The notes under the pieces are model-generated. The model did not search any database. It saw only the letters and a list, made by a program, of their open reading frames with translations, and was not told where the DNA came from. Of a DNA stretch of 64,000 bases, positions 23,596-35,250 are shown piece by piece (position 1 is the stretch's first letter; each line of letters opens with the position of its first letter). Position numbers and translations under genes: made by a program. Where the stretch lies: positions 186,001 through 250,000 of the forward strand of contig WACJ01000080.1 of the NCBI GenBank assembly GCA_008973525.1, given 5' to 3'. Source of the stretch: Stenopsyche tienmushanensis. Lineage: Eukaryota; Arthropoda; Insecta; Trichoptera; Stenopsychidae.

Positions 23596-23939
23596 CAATA
23601 ATTAAAATGTAATTTAAAAACAATGATTATTCCCCAAACAATCATATCCTAATATAACCCTATGTAGACGACAATTGAAAATCATTATAAAAAAATATTT
23701 TCCCAGAAAAGTTTCTTATGGGCATACTCTTGAAGGAGTCAAAGATCTTTGGACATTTTATTGAGGACTAAATTGCTCGCAAAACAATTGTGGTTCAATA
23801 AAATTTAAATAAAAGCCACATTATAAAATTGAAAATTCTAATTTCATTGTCGAGTCGTATGAGCTCCTTCATTTAAATACTTGAATTAATTATCTACGTT
23901 GGCTATGGAAAATTCTTTTTAAAATAGCTGTCATAATTT

Positions 23940-24180
23940 AAGCAGAATTGGTCCTTAGGTTTATGCCCCAGCAGGAAATGGCGATTTCCAAGCATTGTAT
24001 TATAAATAGGAAGAAAGACCCGCAACACCGCGGCGACCGCAAATTAATCACAATGTAAGAGCGAAAAGCGCTCATAATGTAATGACGTCAAAACCACACA
24101 TTGTCGTAAAGCGAAACGCCATTATGAAAGGCGTGTTTGTATTTGACAAATTCGCGGCTTAAAGTCTAATCGCCGTCAAT
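23940..24180. promoter_or_regulatory. Candidate enhancer or promoter island
   Basis: This repeat-free island is GC-richer than its surroundings. It contains TATAAATAGG (24001), an AATTAATCACAATG block, a perfect CRE/ATF palindrome TGACGTCA (24083-24090) adjoining a Runt-type AACCACA (24092-24098), and paired CGCC/GCGA words. Clustering of several known factor-binding sites in a desert suggests a cis-regulatory module. There is no gene beside it, so the target is unknown. Confidence 0.35.
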
Positions 24181-24461
24181 TATCCTATTATTAAAGCGTA
24201 AATGGTCTCACTTGGGTGGAATTTTTTCATGTCTATGGACAAATGTATCTTCGAAGTGGAGTCCATTGAATTGGCGATTGAATGGTTTTGGATCGGCGAT
24301 TGTTTGCGGGAAGGTTTCATTTTATTAGCCACACGCTTGCCACGATTTATGTTATTATTTTGATGCAATGACAAATTTCCGGAGGTCACTTTTTTGTCCC
24401 GTCCAGAGGCTACTTTGCAGCATTTACGCTTTCTCGTCTTCGTATCATGCTTGAAGATCAT
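24180..24461 (-). CDS. Unrecognised lysine/serine-rich ORF, possible exon
   Basis: A 93-codon open frame whose product is basic (many Lys, Arg, Asn, Ser) without repeats. About 60 bases upstream on the same strand is a strong donor-like GTAAGTAT (near 24495-24505), which ends another short open stretch reading KKRLVVKKETDQFNLYWGK. The two would be too close for a normal intron, so their relation is unclear. Coding status is uncertain. Confidence 0.2.
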   Translation of the reverse strand: MIFKHDTKTRKRKCCKVASGRDKKVTSGNLSLHQNNNINRGKRVANKMKPSRKQSPIQNHSIANSMDSTSKIHLSIDMKKFHPSETIYALIIG

Positions 24462-24714
24462 GAATTTTGTGTGTCTAAGTAATGTTTTGAATACTTACAA
24501 TATCCCACTGTTTGCCTTGCCCCAGTAAAGGTTGAATTGATCAGTTTCCTTCTTGACGACCAGCCTTTTCTTCGCTTTTCTGATACATTGCTTATCATAG
24601 ATATTTTAACTGGCTCTTAACATTTCAGTAGTCAATATGAACGAAGAACTATAGGATCATTCTTAAATAGTCAATATAATGCCTATTTTTATATAGTAAC
24701 ATATGCTCAATCTA

Positions 24715-24805
24715 TCAGGTTAGTCCAAAAGTTCGTAATTTAAAAAAAAGTACACTATTTAAAAAAAAATACCAAAAATGCGCACGGACTTTTGGACTGA
24801 CCTGA
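24715..24805. mobile_element. 91-bp mariner-type MITE
   Basis: The left end reads TA then TCAGGTTAGTCCAAAAGTTC. The right end, read inward, begins TA then TCAGGTCAGTCCAAAAGTCC. TIRs of about 23 bp with two mismatches, TA flanks and an A/T spacer make this a minimal nonautonomous mariner derivative. It can fold into a near-complete hairpin. Confidence 0.85.
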
Positions 24806-25104
24806 TATATATTATATACTATGTTTTGGTTTAAACATAAACCTGATTGTACTCCAGTATGGATTATGCTACTGCTTTTTTATATTCTAGAGATATTGTA
24901 TAAATTAATTATTTCAGAAAATTTCTTTAGTGTACTTTATTTGATTGAAAGGAAAAAATATTTAATTTATGACTAAACACCCTTGGAAAATTGGAATTAT
25001 TGACAGGACCACATTTAGTTAATCAGGAATTTTGCTGTAAAAATTTATCAGTGTTATTGAAGCTTCTTGATCCCGTCACTGAAGAAAGAAGGCGAGAAGT
25101 AACA
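24806..25104. other. AT-rich DNA, nothing recognised
   Basis: 25027-25070 may belong to the mariner fragment that follows, because AATTTTGCTGTA matches the TIR-adjacent bases of that family at 33950. Confidence 0.4.
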
Positions 25105-25260
25105 TAGCATCCTCTGTTGCGCAACGTGTAATTATTATTTTTCTCGTAAACGGAGATGTGAAATCAAGCGAAATTTTGAGGACACTTGAGGCACAGTTTG
25201 GTGTTACTCCTCTAAGTAAGACCCAAGTGTTTGATTGGGTCCAAACGAAAGTCTGCTGAA
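25105..25260 (+). pseudogene. mariner transposase N-terminal fragment, CGAGGGTG family
   Basis: An open stretch reads ASSVAQRVIIIFLVNGDVKS, then SEILRTLEAQFGVTPLSKTQ and VFDWVQ. This is the first helix-turn-helix of a SETMAR/mariner-like transposase. It ends at a stop and nothing downstream resembles the catalytic domain. The same segment occurs, more decayed, on the minus strand at 34155-34290. Confidence 0.85.
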
Positions 25261-26640
25261 AATCATATTTTTAACGCCCAAATTTGTTCATTTACATCAT
25301 GATTTTCACTTTTTCAAAGCTCAAAAGAGTCTTAAGAGAAGGAAATGCTATGAAATATGAAGAGCAGAAGAACTCCATATGATTTTGGCTATATACGTTG
25401 CCTGTTACTTTTTATAAAACCAGAGTTAGTTCCGTTCTAATGCAAAATTTCATTGGTTGAATAAATATTTTTGACATACATTCTTGAGCATATTCTATCA
25501 TAATATGCCCTGTGCGCATTGGCTTTAAATTTTAATTTTATATAATCTGATTAAAATATATGGTTATTGGATGGGCATTCCAGTCTTTCGATGTCACCAT
25601 CGCTACAATAAGATAATTAGGAAATCTGATTTTCTCTTCGGTTGTTCATGAAGGTATTGTATGCAAATTCCGGTATAGAGGGCGCGCTCGTATTACAAGT
25701 TCCAGTAACACGAAGAAATTGATTTGATTATGACTTGCTCATGTTCATTTTGTATTATTTCGGATCACGCTAAATCTAGCATAGTTGATATCAAACCAAA
25801 AACGCTTGTGCAATACAAAAATAAAAGCCCAAATAGTGTCATGAACTTGAAAATTACGTTTCTAAAACACATTTGAGTCCTTCAAACGGCTCATCATTGA
25901 TCCTAAATTCTATATAATTGGACTGTCGGATTTTGGGTGGTATTTTTTGGGGTCGTCCATCAGATATAATAAACATGTTGCAACGCCGAAGTGCTTCATG
26001 CGCAATGTTTATCGGCTTTATTTGAAGATGGATGATGAGTCTACGTTTTTATTAATGATGCATAAGAATGAACATCCAGTTCGTGGTTATTCGATATCGA
26101 TAAATTATCGGCAGGCCAAGTGATAGCTTCCGGCTTTTGGGATTTCAAGGACTTAAAACAGGCTTTGTTGGTTGTTGATTTTTATAGTGGATTTGCAGAG
26201 TGGTAGAGCATATTATGCCACAATATTATGCCACAAATTGTATACGTCTTGAGATTTTTTAACAACTTAAATGCACGACGAAGACGGAGCGTTTTATCCA
26301 TCTTGTATCGGTATCATTTGTAATGTAATATGCTCAACCTTCGCTAAAATTTGCAACGCTAATTTTATTTTAATTAGGATGACTCTCAAATTCGTATCTT
26401 AATGTAGTTACTGGCTCGTATTTTACATATGGTAGATCATAGCATGTCTTGAAAGATAATTGTTGGATTCTCTGTACGAAAACTTGCTTATGTATGGATT
26501 ATTTTAATACTGTAAAACGGCGAAGATCTTCGAAGGGAAGCAGCCTGAAAGCAGACTATTAGATTAAGAAATATTTGAATAAGATAACTAAATTAATTGT
26601 TTAAGGTTATATCGGTTAATCAATATGGATTTATATTGTC
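25261..26640. other. AT-rich intergenic DNA, nothing recognised
   Basis: No ORF above 60 codons and no clear repeat ends were seen. Confidence 0.45.
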
Positions 26641-26800
26641 GCTGAGTAACAAGGCTACAAACCCTGCAAATCTGAATACATACCAAATTGCTGCGTCTAT
26701 AGACGCATATTGCTTATAGGGATGACTTCTCGATCGCGTCTATAGACGCTTATGGCACTTATTTGATTTCTTGATTTGTGAATTTAAATAAGCATTTTTG
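26641..26800. repeat. Repeat with two GCGTCTATAGACGC palindromes
   Basis: A 16-bp palindrome TGCGTCTATAGACGCA at 26692-26707 and a 14-bp GCGTCTATAGACGC at 26736-26749. The arrangement recalls the palindromes in the TTAA-flanked MITE at 18891. No TTAA-flanked inverted ends were found, so this may be a fragment of a piggyBac-type element. Confidence 0.4.
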
Positions 26801-26867
26801 TTAAGCCGGATGCATTCAATTGAATCCATGATTCAAAAGTGCTGTATACTTTTGGTCAACAGAATTT

Positions 26868-27050
26868 TTTAACTAAAAGATTAAGCTGTGTTTGTGTAAT
26901 ATATAATAAAATAGGCAAGCTAATAGTCTAGTGGTTGCTTTATGCTACGTAATAGATACAGCGTGTCTATGATGTATGCAACGGAGACTGGGAGACTACA
27001 ACCGATGCAACTGCTGGTTTGAGTTTCACTTTTGGTGACGACCAGGCCAA
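26868..27050. repeat. Dispersed repeat shared with 18524-18720
   Basis: Starts TTAACTAAAAGATTAAG and continues TGTGTTTGTGTAATATATAA. It has the same order of shared words as the copy at 18524. It lies shortly after a palindrome block, as the 18524 copy lies shortly before one. Confidence 0.55.
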
Positions 27051-28160
27051 TTTTACCGTGTTTCAAAAAAATATTTTTGTTCATTTTAGTTATGATGGTT
27101 TGAATAACGAAACATGTTTCATACGGTTGTTCTTCGCCTCGTCTATGTTGTTTGTAAACAAACGCGATGGGATTCCATATTTAATAATTTGATAAGTTAA
27201 AATATTCCATGGGCGTATGACCTTGAGCGTTGTGATGCGGGTTGAAAGTCCCTGGCGCACGTCTTCTTCCATGTTTTGTCCGCTACCGGTTCATAAGGCG
27301 ACGTTGTCCCGACGAGCGGTCAGATTGGACTTAATGACTAAAATGGCTCTTGGTTCACTTCCGGGAATGCTCGACCAAAACATCGCTCAGTCATTCTTCG
27401 CAGGTCAAACCGATCTAATGCACTTCTAGCCATTGTCTGATTTTGTCTGCTGGTCGTGGTCGTTCCGTTGAAGGCGGCCCAGGGGCGCTCAAATCGGCGA
27501 GATTGCGCCAAATTCACTTCCGTCTTGTGGCGCGCGCCATTTTGGACACGCAACTGGTGGCGACATCTAGCGCAACTGCACGCACTTTTTGAAAACATCT
27601 ACCAAATATTTGATTGATTGAGTGTTATTTAATTTTGCTCAAATTGAAATACATACACACATAATTACACCGAATTCTCTCTACAAAAGTTATGGAACAA
27701 AACAATAAAACCAGGGAATTCCTCGTTCAAATGCAACGTTATACATTCGTATATTAATTATGTCATTTATTAGTTTTGCATTAAATAAGCATTTGATTTA
27801 GTTGATAGATTTAGAGTTAATTGGGTTTATGTTTGTGGTGTCGATTCTAAAAAATAGTTTGCACTAAAGTGTAGAAAAACTGGATATGGGCAACCATCTT
27901 AAATATTATCAAGACAATGATTGAAGACGTTGAATTCGCATTTAGGTTTAATTTATTATTTCTGCATTAATTAAATTGAACAAATAATTATGTTCTTTTA
28001 TGAGTTGATTATGTTTATTTCTATTTAATAATAAAAGAATAATAAATAAAGATCAATTAATAAAAGTATTTTATTATTTAATTCTAATAAACGTTATTAT
28101 AGTGCCATCTATGAATGACGCTTTAAAACAGCATTCATAATAATGCATTATTATCATACA
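27051..28160. other. GC-richer patch with unrecognised ORFs, then AT-rich DNA
   Basis: 27200-27600 is GC-rich and open for 86 codons on the minus strand (27338-27598), with a CSCARC start and basic composition, and for 70 codons on the plus strand (27217-27429). No family was recognised and neither strand is favoured. It could be a transposon gag-like piece or a promoter-proximal CpG-like patch. 27600-28160 is featureless. Confidence 0.3.
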
Positions 28161-28164
28161 AAAA

Positions 28165-28310
28165 ACAGGACTTTGAACCGGAACGAAATTGAAAACCGAT
28201 AACCGGTAAAACCTTTATTTTTACCATAACATAAACCGTATCCGAACCGAAATAAAAGTTACAAATGTAACCTAAACCAAAATGGAAATGAAAAATTAAC
28301 ATTTCGAAGG
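28165..28310. repeat. AACCGG-rich dispersed repeat
   Basis: TTGAACCGGAACGAAATTG, AACCGATAACCGGT and CCGAACCGAAATAAAAG lie in 150 bp, matching the blocks at 23030 and 48255. Probably a nonautonomous DNA element, with ends unresolved. Confidence 0.45.
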
Positions 28311-28734
28311 CCTGAACAAAATGATGGAAATTATGGGTTTTATTTTTTTAAATTTAAATTTTGGAATATTTAGGAAAATTTTCTATTTTCATAGCCGTGT
28401 TTCATGTCGTCCTATTCATCACACCGTGGTGCAAAAACTGTAATGACTTGCTCTATGGACCGTGTACGAATCGTTTATTTCGATGTACAGCCTGACCCAG
28501 CAACCTGTGACGCGTCTCGGAAAAATGACACAGAACAAAGGAGGAATCTCGCTTCATTGGGCAGAGCGTTCCCCTCCTCGGAAAGAACCACAACAAACCA
28601 ATCTTCACATTTCAGGAGTCGTCAACTCCTAAATAATCGATTTTCGACTAATAACATATTCGATAGATTTTTACCATGATATTGTTTACAGTTCCAGAGA
28701 TCCAGGATGCATACTTGCATGCACGTATCCTTTT

Positions 28735-30030
28735 TTTCCTGTGGGAGGGGAATCTTCCATAAGACACCCTGGGTTTGATCCCAGGGCAGTGTCAGATTCT
28801 TACTGACTAACTCCCTTGTCCTTCTCTGTCCTCCTGGTATTGTTTATCACATTGCTTCAGGAGGGCAGGTAGTCTGGGCTTAAGTAGCTGGCCCTATTCT
28901 AGTGTTGGAGAGGCCGCTCTGCGTCTCTCTCCCTCACTGCCTTCTTTGGTGCTCTTGATTTCTTCTACGAAATCTCGCCAAAGGTTCCAGCTTTTCTAGC
29001 TCACCATCATGCCGTGGACCATGTTCTCAGCGTTGAGCTCGGCTACCCCGAGTGCTTGTTTCAGCGTGTTTCTCTGAGGTGTCCGAGTCCATGCTACAAT
29101 AATTGATGGTATGTTCGGCATCATCGACCTCCGCTTGGTAGTGGTGGCACGCTGCGGATGCTTCTTTGCCGATCTGCTTCAAGCACGCACCAAAACATCC
29201 ATGTCCAGTAAGGACCTGGGTCAAGCGGTAGGTCATTTCTCCGTATTTTCGGGTCTTCCACCGGCTTACGTCCGGGATAAGTCGGTGGGTCCATCTTTTC
29301 TTGCTGGACTGATCCCATCTCTGCTGCCAGGCTTCCTTCAGTTTCTGGTATCTTCGAAGTCCAAGATCCTCTTCTTTTCTTGGAAGTTCAGCGGAGGGAT
29401 TCCAGCGATTACCATCATCGCTTCTTCAGATAATGTTCTGTATGCTGAGGTGACTCAGAGCGCTCCCTGCCATTGGACCATTGCTAGCTTTTTTTATGAA
29501 GCTCTCTTGCCATATTGGTGCTCCATACAGAAGGATTGAGTGTACAACTTCGTTTATGGTTCTTCTTCTGCGCGGTTTTGGTCCTCTAATGTTGGGCATG
29601 AGCCATCCAAGCTCGCTGGCTACCTTCTGTGCCTTCTGCGCAGCTCCTTCAATGTGTTTACTGAAGATCAGCTTGTTGTCCATGAGAATCCCGAGGTATT
29701 TCAGTGTTTTGCTGCATTCAACCTTGTGATCGTTGACAATAAACTGTTTGACTCTCGGTCTTCTTCTTCTGCTGCAGATCATTGCTTCCGTTTTCTCTGC
29801 CGCCAGCTGCAGACGATTTTCCGCATCCATGGGTTGATTCTAGCGAGGGCTTTGGTGCCAGTCGCTTCCGTTTCCCATGGATGCCGAGCTGTCATCAGCA
29901 GTGCGATGAAGGCAATGAGTTCTGCTTCTTCTAGCATTTTCAACTTCGTCGTATTAGTCTCGTTGTGATGGACACATCGGTCTCTAAAGTAGTCGTTGAC
30001 GAGCTCGACAGCGTACTCCGGCATGCACGT
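28735..30030 (-). mobile_element. R1-like LINE, 5'-truncated
   Basis: The minus strand carries, in order from 30030, a PEYAVELVNDYFRDR segment (RT), an AELIAF segment at the catalytic box, the RT thumb region, a C-terminal CHHYQAEVDDAEHTINYC zinc-knuckle block, and about 300 bp of 3' UTR. It ends at an A-run (T-run on the plus strand near 28733). The 5' half, including endonuclease and gag-like ORF, is missing. The C-terminal CCHC-type motif and thumb sequence fit the R1 clade. Confidence 0.85.
29027..30024 (-). pseudogene. R1-like reverse transcriptase C-terminal part, frameshifted
   Basis: Three overlapping frames are needed. 30024-29779 has PEYAVELVNDYFRDR, then jumps to EEAELIAF, where the YADD/FADD catalytic motif should follow but is deleted, as is the PQGSVLGP motif before it. 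29830-29426 has QLAAEKTEAMICSRRRR, VECSKTLKYLGILMDNKL and VVHSILLYGAPIW, the conserved thumb. 29236-29027 has CHHYQAEVDDAEHTINYC. It is certainly inactive. Confidence 0.88.
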
Positions 30031-30830
30031 ATTCTAACCAAAGGAATAATTCACGAGTTTCTAAATATTCTTATATTATTTGACCAATGTACTCATTCAT
30101 TACTTTTTAGAGAACTGAACACTGAAGGAAGACTTAATTTAAAGATTTTTAGCTAATGTTCAGTTCAGCTCTATAGAATTTAGGATCAATGTTGAATTGA
30201 CCAAAAACCATTTTTTTGTAAGATCATATGGTAGATTAGTTTTGATTTATATATAAGTTTGGAAAAGCTCACATCATCAAGCATCCATAAATAAGTTTTA
30301 TGACAAGGGATTACAAAATGATTTGCTCGCCGATTGGCAGCCTCTGCAGTGCGTCCTCGGCTTTTGTTCCGATTCCATGTAATCTTGCTTGATGAAACAA
30401 AAAAAGACGATGAAGCGGTCGGGCTGTATGAAGCAAGACGTGACGGACACCGGAAGCAGTAATGACTATCTGATTCTATCCGCGGAACGGTATTTAATAG
30501 AGTGTTTCCTCTTGTGGCGTGCTGGCCGACATTCAGCTGAGCCAGCTAATGGCTCTTGCTGCAGACGCACCATATTTCAATTGACGTCTTCGTCAAATTC
30601 TTCATTTAAGCAGACGTTTTCACTTTCAAATTGAGAAAAGGACGTTGTCCTTCTTAGGCTTTAAAATGCCAAGAGACAAAAATTTTCATATGGTGATTTT
30701 CATTTACCTACCACACATGATTAACGCACTTTAGTCGAGTGCTGATGCATGCGAACTTGCCGTTGTAACGCGCGAAATTGCGTGCGTCAAAATACTTTCA
30801 TGTACAAATCAGGATTGATAGAAAGAAAAA
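30031..30830. promoter_or_regulatory. Intergenic DNA with a possible enhancer island
   Basis: 30300-30640 is GC-richer and repeat-free, with an E-box CAGCTG flanked by AGCTAATGGC and CTGCAGACG, and TGACG/CGTCA words. A plus-strand frame at 30389-30634 (81 codons) crosses it but looks unlike a protein. The motif cluster suggests regulation, without proof. Confidence 0.25.
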
Positions 30831-31410
30831 AATCGAGACAATCCCGCCGAAATCTGGACGCTTGGAAACAGTGGCGTAACTACTAATTGGTGAGCTTAGG
30901 CGACGCCAAAAGGCAGTAACTGTCTAATCTATTTATACATGTATAGAGTACATATATGTTTTTCAAATTGTTATATTAACCTTTCCCCACCGGTGATGTA
31001 TTTACTACACCTCGACTCTAATAATGGGAATATCGATATGAAATATAATAGATACGGGGTTCAGAATTTTTGTATTCCTCCGTAATATAATAACGAATCA
31101 CATCAAAGTATTATGGTATATAAGTATTCATCTGCAGCAACGGAGATAAATAATATGTCGGGAAATCGGGAATTTTGCGAGTTTTAGTCCGTGTCTCAGC
31201 AGAAAGGAATTTTATCAGTCACGTCGATGGTGTTATACGAAAATGGGGGCTCACGCGGTCATCAGCTCGAACTAGCATTTAAATATCTGATGATTTTCAG
31301 TAGAAAGTTGTCTGGCTTCCAAAATCAGATCCAGACTAAATGACGAAACACTCCCGGGATCTCGAAACTGATCCCGGGATCGAAATTTTGCTCGGGATTG
31401 GATTCCCTAC
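30831..31410 (+). mobile_element. hAT-derived nonautonomous element, copy B
   Basis: It shares the AATCGAGACAATCCCGCCGA start with copy D's interior, the CCGGTGATGTATTTACTAC block with all copies, and a right end GGATTGGATTCCCTAC, the inverse of the GTAGGGAATCCAATCCC terminus. The ELAFKYLM segment before the dimerisation domain survives at 31267, but VEAERAFS is deleted. Confidence 0.7.
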
Positions 31411-31599
31411 TTTGATAGCAGCTACCTTTGTAAAATGGTATTTCTTACCTACATTATATCAAAATGACACTTAATTCTATATTTATTGCATTACAAAACT
31501 AATTGCGGAGAAGCAAATACTAAACATCTTGCAAAGAGCACCTATTAAGAAAATTTTTAGTACTAAGATTCCCGCCTAAAGTGTGTTAAGTTGAGGGAG

Positions 31600-31810
31600 G
31601 AGTACATGAATAAGAATTTTAGACGGGGGAAGATTTACGAGTGAACAGTTAAACTATGATTAATTTTAACTAATATTTCTAATGACTATTGCAAATCCTG
31701 CTTCTTATAAGCGGCCAGGCACGATTTTATAAATTTTTTCAGAATTTATTTCTCCAGATTCAGGAAATCCAGCTAAAAATTTGATGTTTGGCGAAATAAA
31801 TTTCCACAAT
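31600..31810. repeat. Dispersed repeat shared with 39765-39935
   Basis: GAATTTTAGA, GATTTACGAGTGA (ATCTACGAGTGA in the other copy), TTGCAAATCC and TTTTTTCAGAAT/TTTTTTCCAGAATC occur in the same order in both. No coding and no inverted ends were seen. Confidence 0.5.
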
Positions 31811-33925
31811 TATAATAAAAGCATTTGATTGAATTTGTCTATTGTTTATTGTATGTCGTGAGTGCTTCCGTGGGAACGCCAAAAATTCTTAAATGTTGAT
31901 ACGGCAATACAGGCTAGATTTAAATTGTAATTTTTATAATTCAGGAACTATGATATTTGCAATAAATCCATTTCTAAAATATCTTATTTAAGCATGCATT
32001 TTATGTGTTAAGTTGATTTACAACTGCCAAGGACATAAAAAACATGCTACGCAAAAATATATTATTGTAATTTCAATATTTTTTAAAAATTATTTGGAAA
32101 AAATCTTCAAAAAGATCACGAAGAAATGCAAATTTATAAAGAAATTCAAATGTTGACAGATTATACCAAAATGAATTAGTGTCGAAGCTCGTCTTTCACA
32201 AGTTTATCCGCTCAGTAAACGTTGCCTATTATCTCTTTCCTGTTGATAGCCATCCTTCAAATTCCAGCATGCTGTCAAACTACTGTTTCAAATTCTTTGT
32301 TCATGACGCTTTTCTATTTCCAGGAACTCGTATTCAATTTAACTTTCCTTGTACTACAAATATATCGCGTTGAAATGCTCTCGATGTCGAGAAACATGTC
32401 TATCATTACTTTTTTGATGCAAGCGTTCGAATAGTAGTAAAAAAAATATAAAACGCGCATAAAATATAGAGATACGTTCCAGAAAAACGCGTAAAAATAT
32501 GTACATATAATGAAGACCAAAAGCAATAAGTTGATTCAAAATTGATTTTTATTAAATTTGTAATTGCATTTTCCTCTTATCTTCCATGGATAAGACAAGA
32601 AGATCATAGGATATCTCTGTGTGCATTTGAAGTTCAAGATGCGAATGTAAATAAGCTTAAATGATGATGATTGTCGAATTCGTGTTGGTGTTATCGTCTT
32701 CATTTCGTCGCTATTTATCAACTGTTATGGCGCAGAAGAAATATCGTATTTAAATTCGTCGCGTTTTGAAAATTTAAATGTATTTTTTGAGCAAGATCCT
32801 TCGACGGAGGAAAACGTGAGATTTGTTTCGGGATAGTTATTTCTCTTCAACATTCACCTCGAAGGTGAGTTAGCGTGTTGCTGAAATAAGATGCTGAGAC
32901 GTTGAGAGGTCATCTGTGCCCTTAGATCGTGAGTCACGCTCCCTCCGAGGCCCTCTGGTTTCCTGTCCAAACAGGAAATGCACCACTCGAGACATGCACT
33001 CTATGCGTCCTCGGAGGTGAAGGAGTTCATCCTCGTCGAAATCCGCTGATCGAAGCTCTCAAACGATCGCCATTTCAGAAGTTATGCAGCAAGGACGTCG
33101 AAAGGATGTTAAAAAGGGTGATGATTATCGAAGGAATTCGAACGTGACGATGATTGTCAATATTCAGCGCAAGTATACGAGGAACGTGACGTACACCAGA
33201 TTTAACGGCACTATCAACACGGACGTTTTCTTCGTAAATACGCGAGCTGGTTAATATATTATGATGTGCGGATTCATATTTATTTCCATCAATTGCTGAA
33301 TACTAATCCGGACGTGCTGCTTCAAGTGCCATTTTTCAGCACCCAACAAAGGAAATAAAATTTAGGGGGATTCAAGGAAAGAATCATAAAGATCGTTTGA
33401 CGCATACTGGGAATCGCTTATGCATTTCTTGTACTGAGTAAATACCTGTCGAGAATTCAAATTGCATTTAAATTTAAATTTCATACATCAAAAATCGAGG
33501 CAATAAATAAAACATAACTAAATCTAACTTATTATTAAAGGGTCTAAGCTCGTATGAGTTAAATGTTTCAAAACCTGATAAAATTCATCTTAAACCCTAC
33601 AACTGTTTTTTATCAAATTGTTGACAACATTAAATGACGATTTAAACGATGCTCAATAATTATATTATGTTAAATAAAATATATAATTTATCTATATACA
33701 TTTGATATGGAGTATACGTGTCTTTTCCATGTTTTCATTATCTACAAAAATATATTTTTTTTGTTGAAAAACGTGCGAAATAGCGAATTGTGCGAGAGTA
33801 GAATGTGTGAAAGCCGAGAGCCGTTGGGTAAGTTTCCTTTAATATATGAAATATATTCTTAAATATTAAATTTAAATATATTTCGTATAACACGACATGT
33901 ACGTTTACAGTGTAAGTCTTTATTA
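31811..33925. other. AT-rich intergenic DNA, nothing recognised
   Basis: ORFs at 32179-32434 plus, 32314-32539 minus and 32929-33147 plus are hydrophobic or low-complexity or do not resemble known families. 32830-33200 is somewhat GC-richer without interpretable structure. Confidence 0.4.
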
Positions 33926-34380
33926 CGAGGGGATTCAAATATAACCCGGAATTTTGCTGTATAAATGATTTAGTGACATGTAAAAATACCAAAATAGAGT
34001 GTTTTATTTTTTTTTACATAGTTCTCTTCATTAGAAAAACAAATTCCACGGGATAGGAAAATACCGTAGCCATCACTTTTCCAGCACACTTTTTTTCGAC
34101 TTTCAGACCTTGATGAATCTTATGGGCCCAATAAAACACTTGGGTCATACTTAGAGTAGTATCAACAAACTATGCCTCATGTCTTCATAAAATTTCACTT
34201 GATTTCACACCTTCGTTTACGAGAAAACGATTGATTACGCGTTGCGCAACAGAAGATGCTTCTTCTCGCCTTCTTTCTTCAGTCATGGGATTAAGTAGCT
34301 TTATATCCGATATAATAAATGTATTTCTAATGAATGGAACTATATAAAAAAAATAAGCTACTCTATATTAGGGTGGTCCT
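33926..34380 (-). mobile_element. Decayed mariner, CGAGGGTG family
   Basis: The left end is TA followed by CGAGGGGATTCAAATATAAC and CCGGAATTTTGCTGT. The minus strand at 34290-34155 encodes ASSVAQRVINRFLVNEGVKS, then SEIL, a stop and later MTQVFYW: the first HTH of the transposase with stop codons. The right end is not found. 34320-34375 resembles 44125-44175 inside the related MITE. Confidence 0.75.
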
Positions 34381-34792
34381 TATTTTTTGACTTTTAAAAA
34401 ATTTGGCGGTCACTCCGTCGTATGGCCACTTAACTATCAATCAGTTTTATTGATTCTGGTATGTTTATTAGTCTATTTTGAAGTAGAATAGCATGCAGAA
34501 AGACTCACTACTTCACTATAGTAAGCCTTTCTCCCTTTCCTCCCTTTCTTAATTCTTTCCCGCGGGTACGTATTGAGATTGAGCCCTGCCCTGCCACTCA
34601 CTTCAAATTCAGTCATTAGCGAGAGCACACGCTTTTTGTTTCCCCAATTATACATACTTATTTCAACTTATCATCGCGTCCATAAGCAGTGACGGGAGAT
34701 TATTAATTAACCAATATTTGGCTTATCAACCAATCAAGACCAAATCTGCATCAGTCAAAGTTACCTGCTATTGGTGAAGTATTACATTTATG
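34381..34792. other. Intergenic DNA, nothing recognised
   Basis: A 60-codon minus frame (34473-34655) is not recognised. Confidence 0.4.
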
Positions 34793-35182
34793 TTTTAACA
34801 CTACAGTTGTAAACACCGATTTAATGGAACTTGTGTTCTTCTGGAGCAGAAAATGGAAAAAGATATGCTTTGCCTAGCTTGTCGCCATCATATAATGGTA
34901 ATTATATTAGAAGCTATAGTGAATCAATCGCTCGGTTCTTCTAGTGTTCCTGATATCCAATTGTTTAAAAAGTTTAAGAAGAACTGGGACAAAATTGTTC
35001 AAAGCAATTATAAAACAATAACTTATGATACTATGTCCCCAAAAATCATAGAAAATGATACTACAGACAGGATTTCTTTTGCTCAAAAACAACTTCAAAT
35101 GTATGAACCTCGAGAAGACCATAGAGAGTTACTGAATCTTTTCATCGTATACTTGGAAGGAATTCCTGAAAAAATTGGCTGA
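34793..35182 (+). pseudogene. Transposase-like protein fragment, DTTxSNTG/CRHH family
   Basis: The frame gives NTTVVNT, then after a 1-base shift FNGTCVLLEQKMEKDMLCLA and CRHHIM, continuing with PDIQLFKKFKKNWDKI, ISFAQKQLQ, YEPREDHRELLNL and LEGIPEKI to a stop. I recognise this order from uncharacterised transposon proteins common in arthropod and cnidarian genomes, where FDTTxSNTG...CRHHI..I.L is conserved. The leading Asp is Asn here. The superfamily is not certain. It sits 70 bp before hAT copy C, but I see no proof that they belong together. Confidence 0.6.
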
Positions 35183-35250
35183 TGGCTAAAATCACACCAA
35201 AAGGGTCCAATTCAGCTCTACTAAAAATTTTTTTTGAACGTCTACTTAAT

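Noticed and set aside
24001..24010. TATAAATAGG as the TATA box of a nearby gene
   Set aside because: No initiator lies at the correct distance and no plus-strand coding follows, so it is mentioned only as part of a possible regulatory island.
24180..24610. Two-exon gene joined across the GTAAGTAT donor near 24500
   Set aside because: The gap to the next open frame is too short for an intron and no acceptor is present. The pieces are reported separately as uncertain.
29111..29968. Two 142-codon plus-strand ORFs
   Set aside because: Antisense shadows of the R1-like reverse transcriptase, whose minus-strand motifs are unmistakable.
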